Below are positions 28,136-38,657 of a stretch of DNA of 64,000 nucleotides, piece by piece. Position numbers and translations under genes: made by a program. The notes beneath the pieces were generated by a model that was given only the letters and a program-made list of their open reading frames with translations, had not been told where the DNA came from and made no database searches. Source of the DNA: Streptomyces sp. SW4 (lineage in GTDB: Bacteria; Actinomycetota; Actinomycetes; Streptomycetales; Streptomycetaceae); assembly GCA_003248315.1 (NCBI GenBank), contig QKWM01000003.1, positions 1 through 64,000 on the forward strand, given 5' to 3'. Positions within the stretch are counted from its first letter, which is position 1; every line of letters begins with the position of its first letter.

Positions 28136-29775
28136 ATGCGCATCCTTGGTATCAACGCCCTGTTCCACGACCCTGCCGCCGCCCTCGTCGTCGACGGCAG
28201 GACCGTTGCGGCCGCCGAGGAGGAGCGCTTCAGCCGCCGCAAGCACGGCAAGCGCCCCGTGCCCTTCTCCGCCTGGGAGGTCCCGGAACTGTCGGCCCGG
28301 TGGTGCCTGGAGCACGCCGGGGTACGGCCCGCGGAACTGGACGCCGTCGCCTACTCCTTCGACCCCGGGCTCGCCCGCCCCGCCCGCGACATGGGCCTGA
28401 ACGACCCCTGGGACCCGCTGCGCCTGGAGTACGCCCGCCGCGCCCCGAGTTCCTCGCCGAGGCCCTGCCCGGACTCGACCCCGACCAGGTCGTCTTCGTC
28501 CCGCACCACGTCGCCCACGCCGCCTCCGCCGGCCCCGCCTCCCCGCACCCCGACAACGACGTGCTGGTCCTCGACGGACGCGGCGAGTCCGCCTCCCACC
28601 TGGCCGGCCGCTACCGCGACGGCAAGCTCGACACCCTCGCCACCCAGGCGCTGCCGCACTCGCTCGGCCTCGTCTACGAGGAGCTGACCGAGCACCTCGG
28701 CTTCCTGCGCAGCAGCGACGAGTACAAGGTGATGGCCCTCGCCTCCTACGGCAAGCCCCGCTTCCTCGACAGGCTCCGCGAGCAGGTCCACGCCACCGGC
28801 GACGGCGGCTTCCGCGCCCACGGCGTCGACTGGGCCGCCCTCGCCCCGCCGCGCGCCAAGGACGAGGACTGGACGCAGGACCACGCCGACCTGGCCGCCA
28901 GCACCCAGGCCGTCCTCGAGGAACTCCTCCTCGACCTCGTCCACTGGCTGCACCGCGAGGCCGGCGGCGAGGCCCTCACCATGGCCGGCGGCGTCGCCCT
29001 CAACTGCGTCGCCAACTCGAAGATCGCCGCCCGTGGCCCGTACCGGCACGTGTGGGTGCAGCCCGCCGCCGGGGACGCCGGCACCGCACTCGGCGGCGCC
29101 CTGCACGTCGCCGCCGCCCGGGAGGGCACCGCCCCCGAGCCCATGCCCGGCGCCGACCTCGGCCGCGGCTGGAGCGACGAGGAGATCCGCGCCTGGCTCG
29201 AGACCGCCGCGATCCCCTACGAGGAGCCCGACGACATCGCCGAGACCGTCGCCGAGGAACTCGCCCGGGACGGCATCGTCGCCTGGTTCCAGGGCCGCAG
29301 CGAGTACGGGCCGCGCGCCCTCGGGCACCGCTCCCTGCTCGCCCACCCCGGCCGCGCCGAGAACCTGGAACGGCTCAACCACGTCAAGGGCCGCGAGGAG
29401 TTCCGCCCCGTCGCCCCGATGGTTCTGGCCGACCGCGCCGCCGAGATCTTCGACGGGCCGGTTCCCAGCCCGTACATGCTCTTCGTGCACGACGTCGCCG
29501 CCGCCTGGCGGGACCGCATCCCCGCCGTCGTCCACGTCGACGGCACCGCCCGCATCCAGACCGTCGAGGAACGCCGCGAACCGCTCGTCGCCCGCATGCT
29601 GGCCGCCTTCGAGCGGCGCACCGGACTGCCCGTCGTGGTCAACACCAGCCTCAACACCGCCGGGCGGCCCATGGTCGACGACCCGCGCGACGCACTGGAG
29701 TGCTTCGGATCCGCGCCCGTGGACCTGCTGGCCATCGGCCCCTTCGCGGTGCGCCGGGGGAAGGCGTTCGCATGA
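28136..29775 (+). CDS. NodU/CmcH-family O-carbamoyltransferase
   Basis: About 546 residues. The N-terminal ASKHA-type domain (MRILGINALFHDPAAALVVD) contains the metal-binding PHHVAHAAS motif. The C-terminal YrdC-like/Carbam_trans_C part has FQGRSEYGPRALGHRSLLA, FRPVAPMVLAD and NTSLNTAGRPMVDDP. These enzymes make carbamoyl-AMP from carbamoyl phosphate and ATP and move the carbamoyl group to a sugar hydroxyl. One slip near 28445 (APEFLAEALPG expected). The ATG at 28136 follows GGACGGAG. Its TGA overlaps the next ATG. The acceptor is presumably a sugar of the glycan built by the following genes. Confidence 0.9.
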
Positions 29776-30776
29776 CCGGCTACGCCGTCGTGATCCCCAC
29801 GCTCGCCCGCGACACGCTGGCCGACTGCCTGGCCGCGCTGGCCGCCGCGACCGGACCCCGGCCCGACGAGATCGTCCTCGTCGACGACCGGCCCGGCCCC
29901 GACGCCGACCCGGCCGCGCTGGAACACCCGCTCGGCGTCCTCGGCGACCTGCGCGCCCGCACGGTGGTGCTGCGCAGCGGCGGCCGGGGACCCGCCGCCG
30001 CCCGCAACACCGGACTGCGCGCGGTCACCGCGCCGTGGACCGCCTTCCTCGACGACGACGTCCAGGTCGGCCCGCACTGGTGCGACCAGCTGGTCCAGGA
30101 CCTCGCCGAGGCCGCCCCCGACACCGCCGGCGTCCAGGGCGTCATCGCGGTGCCGCTGCCCGGCGAACGCCGCCCCACCGACTGGGAACGCGGCACCGCA
30201 GGGCTCGCCACCGCCCGCTGGATCACCGCCGACATGGCCTACCGCACCGACGCCCTCAAGCAGGTCGGCGGCTTCGACGAGCGTTTCACCCGCGCCTTCC
30301 GGGAGGACGCCGACCTCGCCCTGCGCGTCCTGGACGCCGGCTGGCGCATCCGGCAGGGCCGGCGCACCACCCGGCACCCCGTGCGCGCCGCCTCCCGCTG
30401 GGTGTCGCTGAAACAGCAGCGCGGCAACGCCGACGACGCCCTGATGCGGCGCCTGCACGGCCCCGACTGGTGGGCCAAGGCGGTCGCGCCGCGCGGCCGC
30501 ATACGCCGGCACGCCGCCATCACCGCCGCCGGAGCCGCCGCGCTCCTCCTCGCCGCCGCCGGCCGCCCCCGGGCCGCCGCCGTCGCCGGGCTCGGCTGGG
30601 CCGCCGGCACCGCCGAGTTCGCCTGGGCCCGCATCGCGCCGGGACCGCGCACCCGCGACGAGATGACCACCATGGCCGTCACCAGCGTCCTCATCCCGCC
30701 CGCCGCCACCTGGCACCGGGCCGTGGGGGAGTGGCGGCACCGGTCCGCCCCCGCCTGGCGGGAGGTGGCGGCATGA
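29772..30776 (+). CDS. Family 2 glycosyltransferase with C-terminal membrane segment
   Basis: GT-A fold: YAVVIPTLARDTLADCLAAL, DEIVLVDDRPG, PAAARNTGLRAV and the DxD region TAFLDDDVQVG; the acceptor-side motif FREDADLALRVLDAGW includes the ED catalytic pair. A hydrophobic Ala/Leu-rich stretch (AAITAAGAAALLLAAA) near residue 250 may anchor it to the membrane. No slip found. ATGA overlap at both ends with neighbours. Substrate unknown. Confidence 0.88.
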   Translation: MTGYAVVIPTLARDTLADCLAALAAATGPRPDEIVLVDDRPGPDADPAALEHPLGVLGDLRARTVVLRSGGRGPAAARNTGLRAVTAPWTAFLDDDVQVGPHWCDQLVQDLAEAAPDTAGVQGVIAVPLPGERRPTDWERGTAGLATARWITADMAYRTDALKQVGGFDERFTRAFREDADLALRVLDAGWRIRQGRRTTRHPVRAASRWVSLKQQRGNADDALMRRLHGPDWWAKAVAPRGRIRRHAAITAAGAAALLLAAAGRPRAAAVAGLGWAAGTAEFAWARIAPGPRTRDEMTTMAVTSVLIPPAATWHRAVGEWRHRSAPAWREVAA

Positions 30777-31569
30777 GCGCCGAGGACCGCACCACCCGGC
30801 ACGGGCGCCGTGTCGCCGCCGTCCTCTTCGACCGCGACGGCACCCTCGTCCACGACGTGCCCTACAACGGCGACCCCGCGCTCGTACGCCCCGTCGACGG
30901 AGCCCGCGAGGCGGTCGCCCTGCTGCGCGAGCACGGCATCGCCACCGGCGTCGTCACCAACCAGTCCGGCATCGCCCGCGGACTGCTCACCGACGCCGAC
31001 GTCCGCCGCGTCAACCGGCGCGTCGACGAACTGCTCGGCCCGTTCGACGTCTGGGCGGTGTGCCCGCACGGTCCCGACGACGGCTGCCACTGCCGCAAGC
31101 CGGAACCCGGCATGGTGCTGTGGGCGGCCGGCCGGATCTGCACCCACCCCGCCGACTGCGTCGTCATCGGCGACATCGGCGCCGACATGGAGGCCGCCCG
31201 GCGCGCCGGCGCGACCGGCGTCCTCGTCCCGAACGACCGCACCCGGCTCGAGGAGACGGCCGCCGCCGCCCACGTCGCCCCCGACCTGCTGACCGCGGTG
31301 CGCGCGCTGCTCGACGGCCGGCCGCCGGCGGACGGGCCCCGGCCGGGGAACGGCCCGCCCCGGGCGCCGCCGCCCCGCCCGCCGATGCCACCGCCGCCCC
31401 GCACGCCGATGCCGCCGACGCCACCGGCGCGCCCCGTACCGGCACCGCCGTGGACACCGGCGCCCCGCGCACCGCCCTCGGCACCGGCGCCCCGCGCACC
31501 GGTGCCGTCGGTGCCCGCACCGGCCGTGGGGGAGACGCACCCGTGGACACCGGTGGGAGGCCGCGATGA
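30773..31569 (+). CDS. gmhB: D-glycero-D-manno-heptose-1,7-bisphosphate phosphatase (GmhB type)
   Basis: A HAD-superfamily histidinol-phosphatase/GmhB-type enzyme: AAVLFDRDGTLVHDVPYNGD (nucleophile and acid Asp), GVVTNQSGIARG, the GmhB zinc loop CPHGPDDGCHCRKPEPGM, and VVIGDIGADMEAARRAGA. It would remove the 7-phosphate from heptose bisphosphate. After residue 185 a slip near 31345 opens a low-complexity Ala/Pro/Thr tail with repeats of TGAPRT, ending at 31569 and overlapping the next ATG. The tail of about 80 residues is not part of normal GmhB. ATG 30773 overlaps the previous TGA. Confidence 0.85.
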
Positions 31570-32560
31570 AAGCGCTCGTCACCCGACTCGACAGCTTCGG
31601 CGACGTCCTGCTCGCCGGGCCCGCCGTCCGGGCCGTCGCCGCCCGCGCCGACCACGTCACCCTGCTGTGCGGCCCGCGCGGCGCCCCGCCGCCCGGCTGC
31701 TGCCCGGCGTCGACGAGATCCTCGTGTGGGACGCGCCGTGGGCCGGGTTCCGGCCGCCGCCCGTGGACCGGGCCGACACCGACGCCCTGGTGGACCGGAT
31801 CGCCCGCACCGGCGCCGACACCGGCCTGATCCTGACCTCCTTCCACCAGTCCCCGCTGCCCACCGCCCTGCTGCTGCGCCTGGCCGGCGTCCGGTACCTC
31901 GCGGCCGACAGCGTGGACTACCCCGGAGCCCTGCTCGACCTGCGCCACCAGCGCGCCCCGCACGCCCACGAGGCCGAGGCCGCGCTCGACCTCGCCGAGG
32001 CCGCCGGGTTCCCGCGGCCGGACGACGGCCGGCTCGCCGTCCACGAACCGCCGGACACCACCCGCCTCACCGGACCCGGCCCTACGTCGTCCTGCACCCC
32101 GGTGCCAGCGTCCCGCGCGCGCCTGGAGCCCGGAGCGCAGCGCCGAGGCGGTCCGCGAACTGGCCGCCGCCGGGCACCGCGTCCTGGTCACCGGCGGCCC
32201 CGACGAACGCGACCTGACCGCGTACGTCGCGGGCGGGCACGGCACCGACCTGGGCGGGTGCACACAGGCCCCGGAACTCTCCGGCGTCCTCGCGGGCGCG
32301 AGCGCCGTCGTCACCGGCAACACCGCCCCCGCCCACCTCGCCGCCGCCGTCGGCACCCCGGTGGTCTCCCTGTTCGCCCCGGTCGTCCCCGCCGAGCGCT
32401 GGCGGCCCTACGGCGTCCCCTACGTCCTGCTCGGCGACCAGGACGCGCCCTGCGCGGACAGCAGGGCCCGGGAGTGCCCGTCCCCGGCCATCCGTGCCTG
32501 GACACGGTCACCGCCACCGACGTCGTCGCCGCCGTCGAGAAGCTCGTGGGGGAGACATGA
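31566..32560 (+). CDS. GT9 heptosyltransferase-type enzyme, copy 1
   Basis: About 332 residues with GT9 (ADP-heptose:LPS heptosyltransferase) features. The N-terminal Rossmann fold reads MKALVTRLDSFGDVLLAGPA; the nucleotide-binding C-terminal half has LHPGAS and GNTAPAHLAAAVGTPVVSLF. Four lost bases, near 31690, 32083, 32115 and 32482, break it; restored, it runs to the ATGA overlap at 32557. It likely transfers heptose from ADP-heptose. The family was defined in Gram-negative lipopolysaccharide core assembly; here no lipid A genes exist. Confidence 0.82.
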
Positions 32561-33506
32561 GGATCCTCATCTGGCACGTGCACGGGTCGTGGACCACGGC
32601 CTTCGTGCAGGGCCCGCACACCTACCTCGTCCCCGTCACCCCGGACCGGGGACCCGACGGCCTCGGCCGCGCCCGCACCTGGGACTGGCCCCGTCGGTGA
32701 TCGAGGTCCCGCCCGAGCGGCTGCGGGACGAGGACATCGACCTGGTGGTGCTGCAACGCCCGCACGAACTCGGCCTGGTCGACCGGTGGCTGGGCCGCCG
32801 CCCGCCGCTGGTGTACCTGGAGCACAACGCCCCCACGGGGACGTGCCCGACACCCGCCACCCGGCCGCCGGCCTGCCCGACGTCCGGGTCCTCGTCCACG
32901 TCACCCACTTCAACCGGCTGATGTGGGACGCCGGGCCCACCGAGACCGCCGTCGTCGAGCACGGCATCGTCGACCCCGGCCACCGCTGGACCGGCGAACT
33001 CGACCGGGCCGCCGTCGTCGTCAACGAGCCGGTCCGGCGCGGCCGCACCACCGGCACCGACCTGCTGCCCGAGTTCGCGCGCGCCGCCCCGCTCGACGTG
33101 TTCGGCATGCGCACCGACGGTCTCGCCGAGCACATCGGCGTGCCGGCCGACCGCTGCCGGACCCGGGACGTGCCGCAGAGCGAGCTGCACACGGAGCTGG
33201 CCCGCCGCCGGGTGTACGTCCACCCCGTCCGCTGGACCTCCCTCGGCCTGTCCCTGCTCGAAGCCATGCACCTGGGCATGCCGTCGTCGCGCTCGCCACC
33301 ACGGAGGTGACCGAGGCGGTGCCGCCCGGCGCCGGTGTGGTCTCCAACCGCATCGACGTACTGACCGACGCCGTACGCGACTTCCTCGCCGACCCGCTGC
33401 ACGCCCGCACGGTCGGCGAGGGGCCCGTGCGGCGGCCCTGGCCCGCTACGGGCTGACCCGCTTCCTGGACGACTGGGAGCGGCTGCTGAAGGAGGTGACC
33501 CGATGA
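32557..33506 (+). CDS. Probable glycosyltransferase (GT-B-like)
   Basis: About 317 residues. The start (MRILIWHVHGSWTTAFVQG) and middle (DIDLVVLQRPHELGLVDRWL; PPLVYLEHNAP; VLVHVTHFNRLMWDAG) suit a GT-B glycosyltransferase. The C-terminal half has RVYVHPVRWTSLGLSLLEAM and GMPVVALATTEVTEAVP, the usual donor-side Glu region. I do not recognise its exact family; it lacks an obvious HPGAG or EPFG motif. Four lost bases, near 32690, 32832, 33285 and 33422. Coupled by ATGA overlaps on both sides. Confidence 0.68.
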
Positions 33507-34718
33507 GGATCGCCATGGTCTCCGAGCACGCGAGCCCGCTCGCCGCGCTCGGCGGCGTCGACGCCGGAGGACAGAACGTCTACGTGGCCCGCCTCACCGA
33601 GGAACTGGCGCGACGCGGCCACGACGTGACCGTGTACACCCGCCGCGACTCGCTCGACCTGCCCGACCGGGTCCCGCTGCCCGGCGGCGCGGTCGTCGAG
33701 CACGTGCCGGCCGGGCCGGCCGAGACCCTGGCCAAGGACGACCTGTTCCCGCACATGCCGGCCTTCGGCGCCTACCTGGCGCGCGCCTTCGCCGCGGAGC
33801 GCCCCGACGTCGTCCACGCCCACTTCTGGATGTCCGGACTGGCCTCCCAGATCGGTGTCCGGCCGCACGGCATCCCGCTCGTGCAGACCTTCCACGCCCT
33901 CGGCACCGTCAAGCGGCGCCACCAGGGCATGCGGGACACCAGCCCGTACGAACGCATCGGCATCGAACGGCAGATCGGCCGCAGCTGCGAACGCGTCCTG
34001 GCCACCTGCACCGACGAGGTGATGGAACTCGGCGACATGGGCGTGCCCCCGCGCCAGGTCTCCGTCGTGCCGTGCGGCGTCGACTCCGCCCACTTCCACC
34101 CCGGCGCCGACACCGGCCGCGCCCCGCCCGCCGGCAGCGCCACCGGCTCCTCGCCTGCGGCCGGCTCGTCCCGCGCAAGGGCTACGACCAGGCCATCCGG
34201 GCCCTCGCCCACATCCCCGGCACCGAACTCGTGGTCGCCGGCGGCCCGCCGCCCCCGAGGTGGACGCCGACCCCGAGGCACGGCGGCTGCTCGGTGTCGC
34301 CCGCCGGGCCGGCGTCGCCGACCGGGTGCGGCTGCTCGGCGCGGTCGACCCGGCCGACATGCCGGGGCTGCTGCGCAGCGCCGACCTGGTGCTGTGCACA
34401 CCGGTCTACGAGCCGTTCGGCATCGTGCCGCTGGAGGCCATGGCCTGCGGCGTCCCCGTCGTGGCGACCGACGTCGGCGGCCACCGGGACTCCGTCGCCG
34501 ACGGCGTCACCGGCCGCCTCGTCGAGCCGCAGAGCCCCGAGGCCGTCGCGGACGCCGTGCGGGCGCTCCTCGCCGACGAGCCGCTGCGCCGCGCCTACGG
34601 CAGGGCCGGGCGCGACCGCGTCCTGAAGCACTACACCTGGCGGCGCGTCGCCGACGGGGCGGAGCAGGTGTACCGCCTCACCCTCGCCGACCACGCCCTG
34701 TCCAAGGAGGTGGCGTGA
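33503..34718 (+). CDS. Family 4 glycosyltransferase
   Basis: About 405 residues: N-terminal GGVDAGGQNVYVARLTEELA (as in MshA and sucrose-phosphate synthase relatives), DVVHAHFWMSGL, QTFHALGTVKRRHQG, then the donor domain with LLACGRLVPRKGYDQAIRAL and YEPFGIVPLEAMACGVPVVA. Two lost bases, near 34135 and 34255. It is a retaining transferase of unknown donor; GT4 enzymes of this type use UDP-, GDP- or ADP-sugars. ATGA overlap at the start; its TGA overlaps the gmhA ATG. Confidence 0.87.
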
Positions 34719-35326
34719 TGACCGTGCACCCGCCCGTCGTCGGGCACTGCGACGAACTCCAGGACGCCCTGGGCGCCTTCCGCGCCTCCGCGCACATCAC
34801 CGAACGCTGGGGCGAGCGGCTCGCCGCCACCCTCTGCGGCGGCGGCCGGCTGCTGGCCGCCGGCAACGGCGGCAGCGCCGCCCAGGCGCAGCACCTGACC
34901 GCCGAACTCGTCGGCCGCTACCGCGACGACCGGCCGCCGTTCTCCGCGATCGCCCTGCACGCCGACACCTCCTCGACCACCGCCATCGCCAACGACTACG
35001 GCGTGGACGAGGTGTTCGCCCGCCAGGTGCGCGCCCACGGCCGCAGCGGCGACGTGCTGATGCTGCTGTCCACGTCCGGGGCCAGCGCCAACCTGCTCTC
35101 CGCGGCCGACGCCGCCCGCGCGGCCGGGGTCCGGGTGTGGGCGCTGACCGGGCCCGCCCCCAACCCCCTGATGGCGGGCAGCGACGAGTCGCTGTGCGTC
35201 GAGGCGCCCTCCACCGCGACCGTCCAGGAGATCCACCTGGTCGCCGTGCACATGATCTGCGCCGCCTTCGACGCCGCCCTGGACGGGGCGTCCCGGCCCG
35301 CCCGGAGGAGGGGGACGCATGGCTGA
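34718..35326 (+). CDS. gmhA: Sedoheptulose-7-phosphate isomerase (GmhA)
   Basis: 202 residues of the SIS phosphosugar isomerase fold with GmhA signatures: LLAAGNGGSAAQAQHLTAEL, ALHADTSSTTAIANDYG, VLMLLSTSGASANLLSAA and TVQEIHLVAVHMICAAFD (catalytic Glu and zinc His). It converts sedoheptulose 7-phosphate to D-glycero-D-manno-heptose 7-phosphate, the committed step of ADP-heptose synthesis. No slip found. ATG 34718 overlaps the previous TGA. Confidence 0.93.
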   Translation: MTVHPPVVGHCDELQDALGAFRASAHITERWGERLAATLCGGGRLLAAGNGGSAAQAQHLTAELVGRYRDDRPPFSAIALHADTSSTTAIANDYGVDEVFARQVRAHGRSGDVLMLLSTSGASANLLSAADAARAAGVRVWALTGPAPNPLMAGSDESLCVEAPSTATVQEIHLVAVHMICAAFDAALDGASRPARRRGTHG

Positions 35327-36697
35327 CCGCAAGACCCCCTGGTCGTCGTCGGCGACGCCCTGCTCGACCGCGACCTCACCGGCACCGCCGACCGGCTCGC
35401 ACCGGACGCGCCGGTGCCGGTGGTCGCCGTCGACACCGGGTGCGCCGAGCGGGTACGGCCCGGCGGCGCCGCGCTCGCCGCCTACCTCGCCGCCCGCGAC
35501 GGCCGCGACGTCACCCTGATCACCGGCCTGGGCGACGACCCGGCCGCCGCGAGCTGCGCCAGCTCCTCGAACCCTGGCTGACGGTGATCGCCCTGCCGCC
35601 GACCGGGACCCTGCCCGAGAAGACCCGCGTCCTGGCCCAGGACCGGCCCGTCGTCCGTCTCGACCGCGGCGGCGGACGCGCCCGCGCCGCCACCGACGAG
35701 GCCCGCGCCGCACTGCGCCGCGCACAGGCCGTGTTCGTCTCCGACTACGGCCGCGGCACCGCCGACGCGCTCCGCGACGAACTGGCCGCCCGGCCGCCGC
35801 TGGTCTGGGACCCGCACCCGCGCGGCGGCCCGCCCGTGCCGGGCACCCGGCTGGTCACCCCCGCCGAGAAGGAGGCCCACGGCTTCGCCCCGCCGGACGG
35901 CGCGACCGGCGGTGGCCTGCGGGCCGCCGCGCACAGCGCCGCCGCCCTGGTACGGGACTGGAGGGTCGCCGCGGTCGCGGTCACCCTCGGCTCGCGCGGC
36001 GCCCTGCTGTCGTACGGCGAACACCCGTTGCTCGTGCCCGCGCCCGCCTCCCACCACGGCGACTCCTGCGGCGCCGGCGACCGGTTCGCCGCGACCGCGG
36101 CCGGGCTGCTGGCCGACGGCGCCCTGGTCGGCGAGGCCGTCGAGGGCGCGGTGAGCGCCGCCACCGCGTTCGTGGCGGCGGGCGGCGCGGCCGCCGTGCC
36201 CCCGCCGACTCGCCGGCCGCCTCGACGGCGCCGCCCGACACCGACGACCCGCACGCCCTGGCCGCCCGCGTCCGCGCCCAGCACGGCACCGTCGTCGCCG
36301 CGGGCGGCTGCTTCGACCTGCTGCACGCCGGACACGTCGGCCTGCTCCAGGCGGCCCGCCGGCTCGGCGACTGCCTCGTCGTCTGCGTCAACTCCGACGC
36401 CTCGGTACGCCGCCGCAAGGGCGACGGCCGGCCGGTCAACCCGCTCGCCGACCGCGTCCGCGTCCTGCGCGCCCTGGCCTGCGTCGACGCCGTCGCCGTC
36501 TTCGACGAGGACACCCCGAGCGGCTGCTGGCCGACCTGCGGCCCGACGTCTGGGTCAAGGGCGGCGACTACGCGGGCGCCGACCTGCCCGAGGCCGGACT
36601 GCTCCAGGAATGGGGCGGCCAGGCCGTCCTGCTGCCCTACCTCGACGGCCGCTCCTCCACGGCTCTGATGGCCCGCGCGGCGGAGGGGGTGCGATGA
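35319..36697 (+). CDS. hldE: Bifunctional heptose kinase/adenylyltransferase (HldE type)
   Basis: About 460 residues with two domains. Residues 1-300 are a PfkB/RfaE-type kinase: [24 protein letters not shown] and the catalytic-base motif [15 protein letters not shown] (usual DTxGAGD). Residues 320-460 are a nucleotidyltransferase: [20 protein letters not shown] (HxGH motif), [11 protein letters not shown] and WVKGGDY. Together they phosphorylate heptose 7-phosphate at C1 and, after GmhB, add AMP to give ADP-heptose. Four lost bases, near 35340, 35550, 36200 and 36515. It overlaps gmhA by eight bases. Confidence 0.9.
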
Positions 36698-37751
36698 CCC
36701 ACGGCGCGCGTACCGACGGCCGGAGGAATCGGCCGGCGGCGGCCGCGGCACCGTGCCCCGCGCGGCGGCCGCCTCCCGGGCGGGCGTCGCGGTCGGCGCC
36801 CCGGCCGGCCCCGCGCCCGGGTCCTCGTGCTGCGCGCCCTCGGCCTCGGCGACCTGCTCGCCGGGGTGCCCGCGCTGCGGGCGCTGCGACGGGCCTACCC
36901 CCGGCACGAGACGGTGCTGGCCACCCCGGAGGAACTGGCGCCCCTCGTCGCCGCGACCGGCGCCGTCGACCGGCTGCTGCCCGCCTCCGCGCCCGGACGG
37001 GCCGTACCGCACGCCCTCGACTGGCCCGCGCCGCCGCCCGACGTCGCCGTCGACCTGCACGGCAACGGCCCGCCCAGCCACCGGCTCCTGGCCGGACTGC
37101 GCCCGCGGACGCTGATGGCGTTCGCCCACCCCGGCACCCCGGAGATCGACGGCCCGCCCTGGTACGCCGAGGAACACGAACGGGACCGCTGGTGCCGGCT
37201 GCTGACCGCGTACGGCATCGACGCCGACCCCGCCGACCTGCTGCTGCCCCGCCCGCCCGGACCGTCCCCGGCCCCGGCGCGTCGTGCTGCACCCCGGCGC
37301 CGGCGCGCCCTCGCGCTGCTGGCCCGTCGAACGGTACGCCGCCGTCGCCGAGACCCTGCGCGCCCGCGGCCTGAGGGTCGTGGTGACCGGGGGAGCGGAC
37401 GAGGGCGACCTCGTGGCCCGGCTCGCCAAGGCCGCCCGCCTGCCCGACACCGACGTCTTCGGCGGCGGACTGCCCTACGCGAAACTGTCCGCCCTCGTCG
37501 CCGGCGCCCGCGCCGTCGTCAGCGGCGACACCGGCATCGCCCACCTCGCCGTCGCCCACGCCGCGCCCTCCGTCACCCTGTTCGGCCCCGTGCCGCCCAG
37601 CCGCTGGGCCCGCCCCCGCACCCCGGCACCGCGCCCTGTGGCACCCCGCGCCGGACGGCGACCCGCACGGCCGGCGGACCGACCCGCCCTGCTGCGGATC
37701 ACCGCCGACGAGGTCCTCGACGCCCTCGACGCCCTGAGCGAGACACCATGA
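36694..37751 (+). CDS. GT9 heptosyltransferase-type enzyme, copy 2
   Basis: About 350 residues. A disordered N-terminal extension of roughly 45 residues precedes RVLVLRALGLGDLLAGVPAL. The middle carries DVAVDLHGNGPPSHRLLAGL and the donor half LHPGAGAPSRCWPVERYAAV, VVSGDTGIAHLAVAHAAPSV and VTLFGPVPPSRW. It is a clearer GT9 match than copy 1. Frame changes near 36750, 36822, 37280, 37615 and 37690; the net shift at 37280 is +1, so either one base was gained or two lost. Two GT9 enzymes imply at least two heptosyl linkages, or a heptose plus another sugar. ATGA overlaps on both sides. Confidence 0.83.
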
Positions 37752-38657
37752 ACCACACCCTGCCGACCGCCGCACAGCGATCCGCCGGCCGGACCGGGCA
37801 CGCCCCCGTCGGCGTCGTCATCGCCACCCGCGACCGCCGCGCGAGCCTCGCCGTCACCCTGCGCCATCTGCTGGCGCTGCCCGAGCGGCCCCGGATCGTC
37901 GTCGTCGACAACGCCTCCACCGACGACACCCGCGCGATGGTGGCCCGCGACTTCCCCCGGGTCCAGGTGGTGTCCCTGCCGTTCAACCGGGGCGCCCTCG
38001 CCCGCACCCACGGCGTCCGCGCCCTCGACACGCCCTATGTGGCGTTCAGCGACGACGACTCCTGGTGGGCGCCGGGCGCGCTGGCCGCCGCCGCCCGGCT
38101 CTTCGACGAGCACCCGCGGCTCGGCCTGCTCTCCGCCCGGACCCTGGTCGGCCCCGACGCCGCCCCCGACCCGCTCAACGAGGTGCTCGCCGCCTCCCCG
38201 CTCGGCCCCGCCGCCGACCTGCCCGGCACCCAGGTGCTCGGCTTCCTGGGCTGCGCCGCCGTCGCCCGCCGGGAGGCCTACCTCGACGCCGGCGGCTACC
38301 ACCGGCTGCTGTTCTTCGGCGCCGAGGAGACCCTCCTCGCCTACGACCTGGCAGCCCGCGGCTGGGGCGTCACCCACTGCCCCGAGGTGACCGCCCACCA
38401 CCACCCCGACCCCGGCCCGCGCACCGGGCGCCCGGTCGTCGTACGCCGCAACGAACTGCTCACCGCCTGGCTGCGCCGCCCCTGCCGCACGCCCTCGCCC
38501 GCACCCGTGCCCTCGCCGCCGAGGCCCGCCACGACCCGTACGCCCGGCGCGCGCTGCGCGAGACGCTGACCCGGCTGCCCGCCGCGCTGCGCGACCGCCG
38601 GCCGCTGCCCCGCACGTGGAGCGGGCCGCGCGCATCCTGGACGGAGCGACCGCATGA
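37748..38657 (+). CDS. Family 2 glycosyltransferase, tandem copy A
   Basis: About 303 residues: VGVVIATRDRRASLAVTLRH, RIVVVDNASTDDTRAMVARD, TPYVAFSDDDSWWAPGALAA (DxD) and FFGAEETLLAYDLAARGWGV. Its SDDDSWWAPG box, GxE(E)xLLAxDLAxxGW and overall length match the next gene, so the two are tandem duplicates that have diverged. Lost bases near 38490 and 38620 affect only the C-terminal helices. Substrate unknown. Confidence 0.87.

Noticed and set aside
29033..32560. A single 1175-residue fusion protein across the glycan genes
   Set aside because: Only pieces of this frame match real domains. The true genes switch frame at G/C slips and overlap by ATGA.
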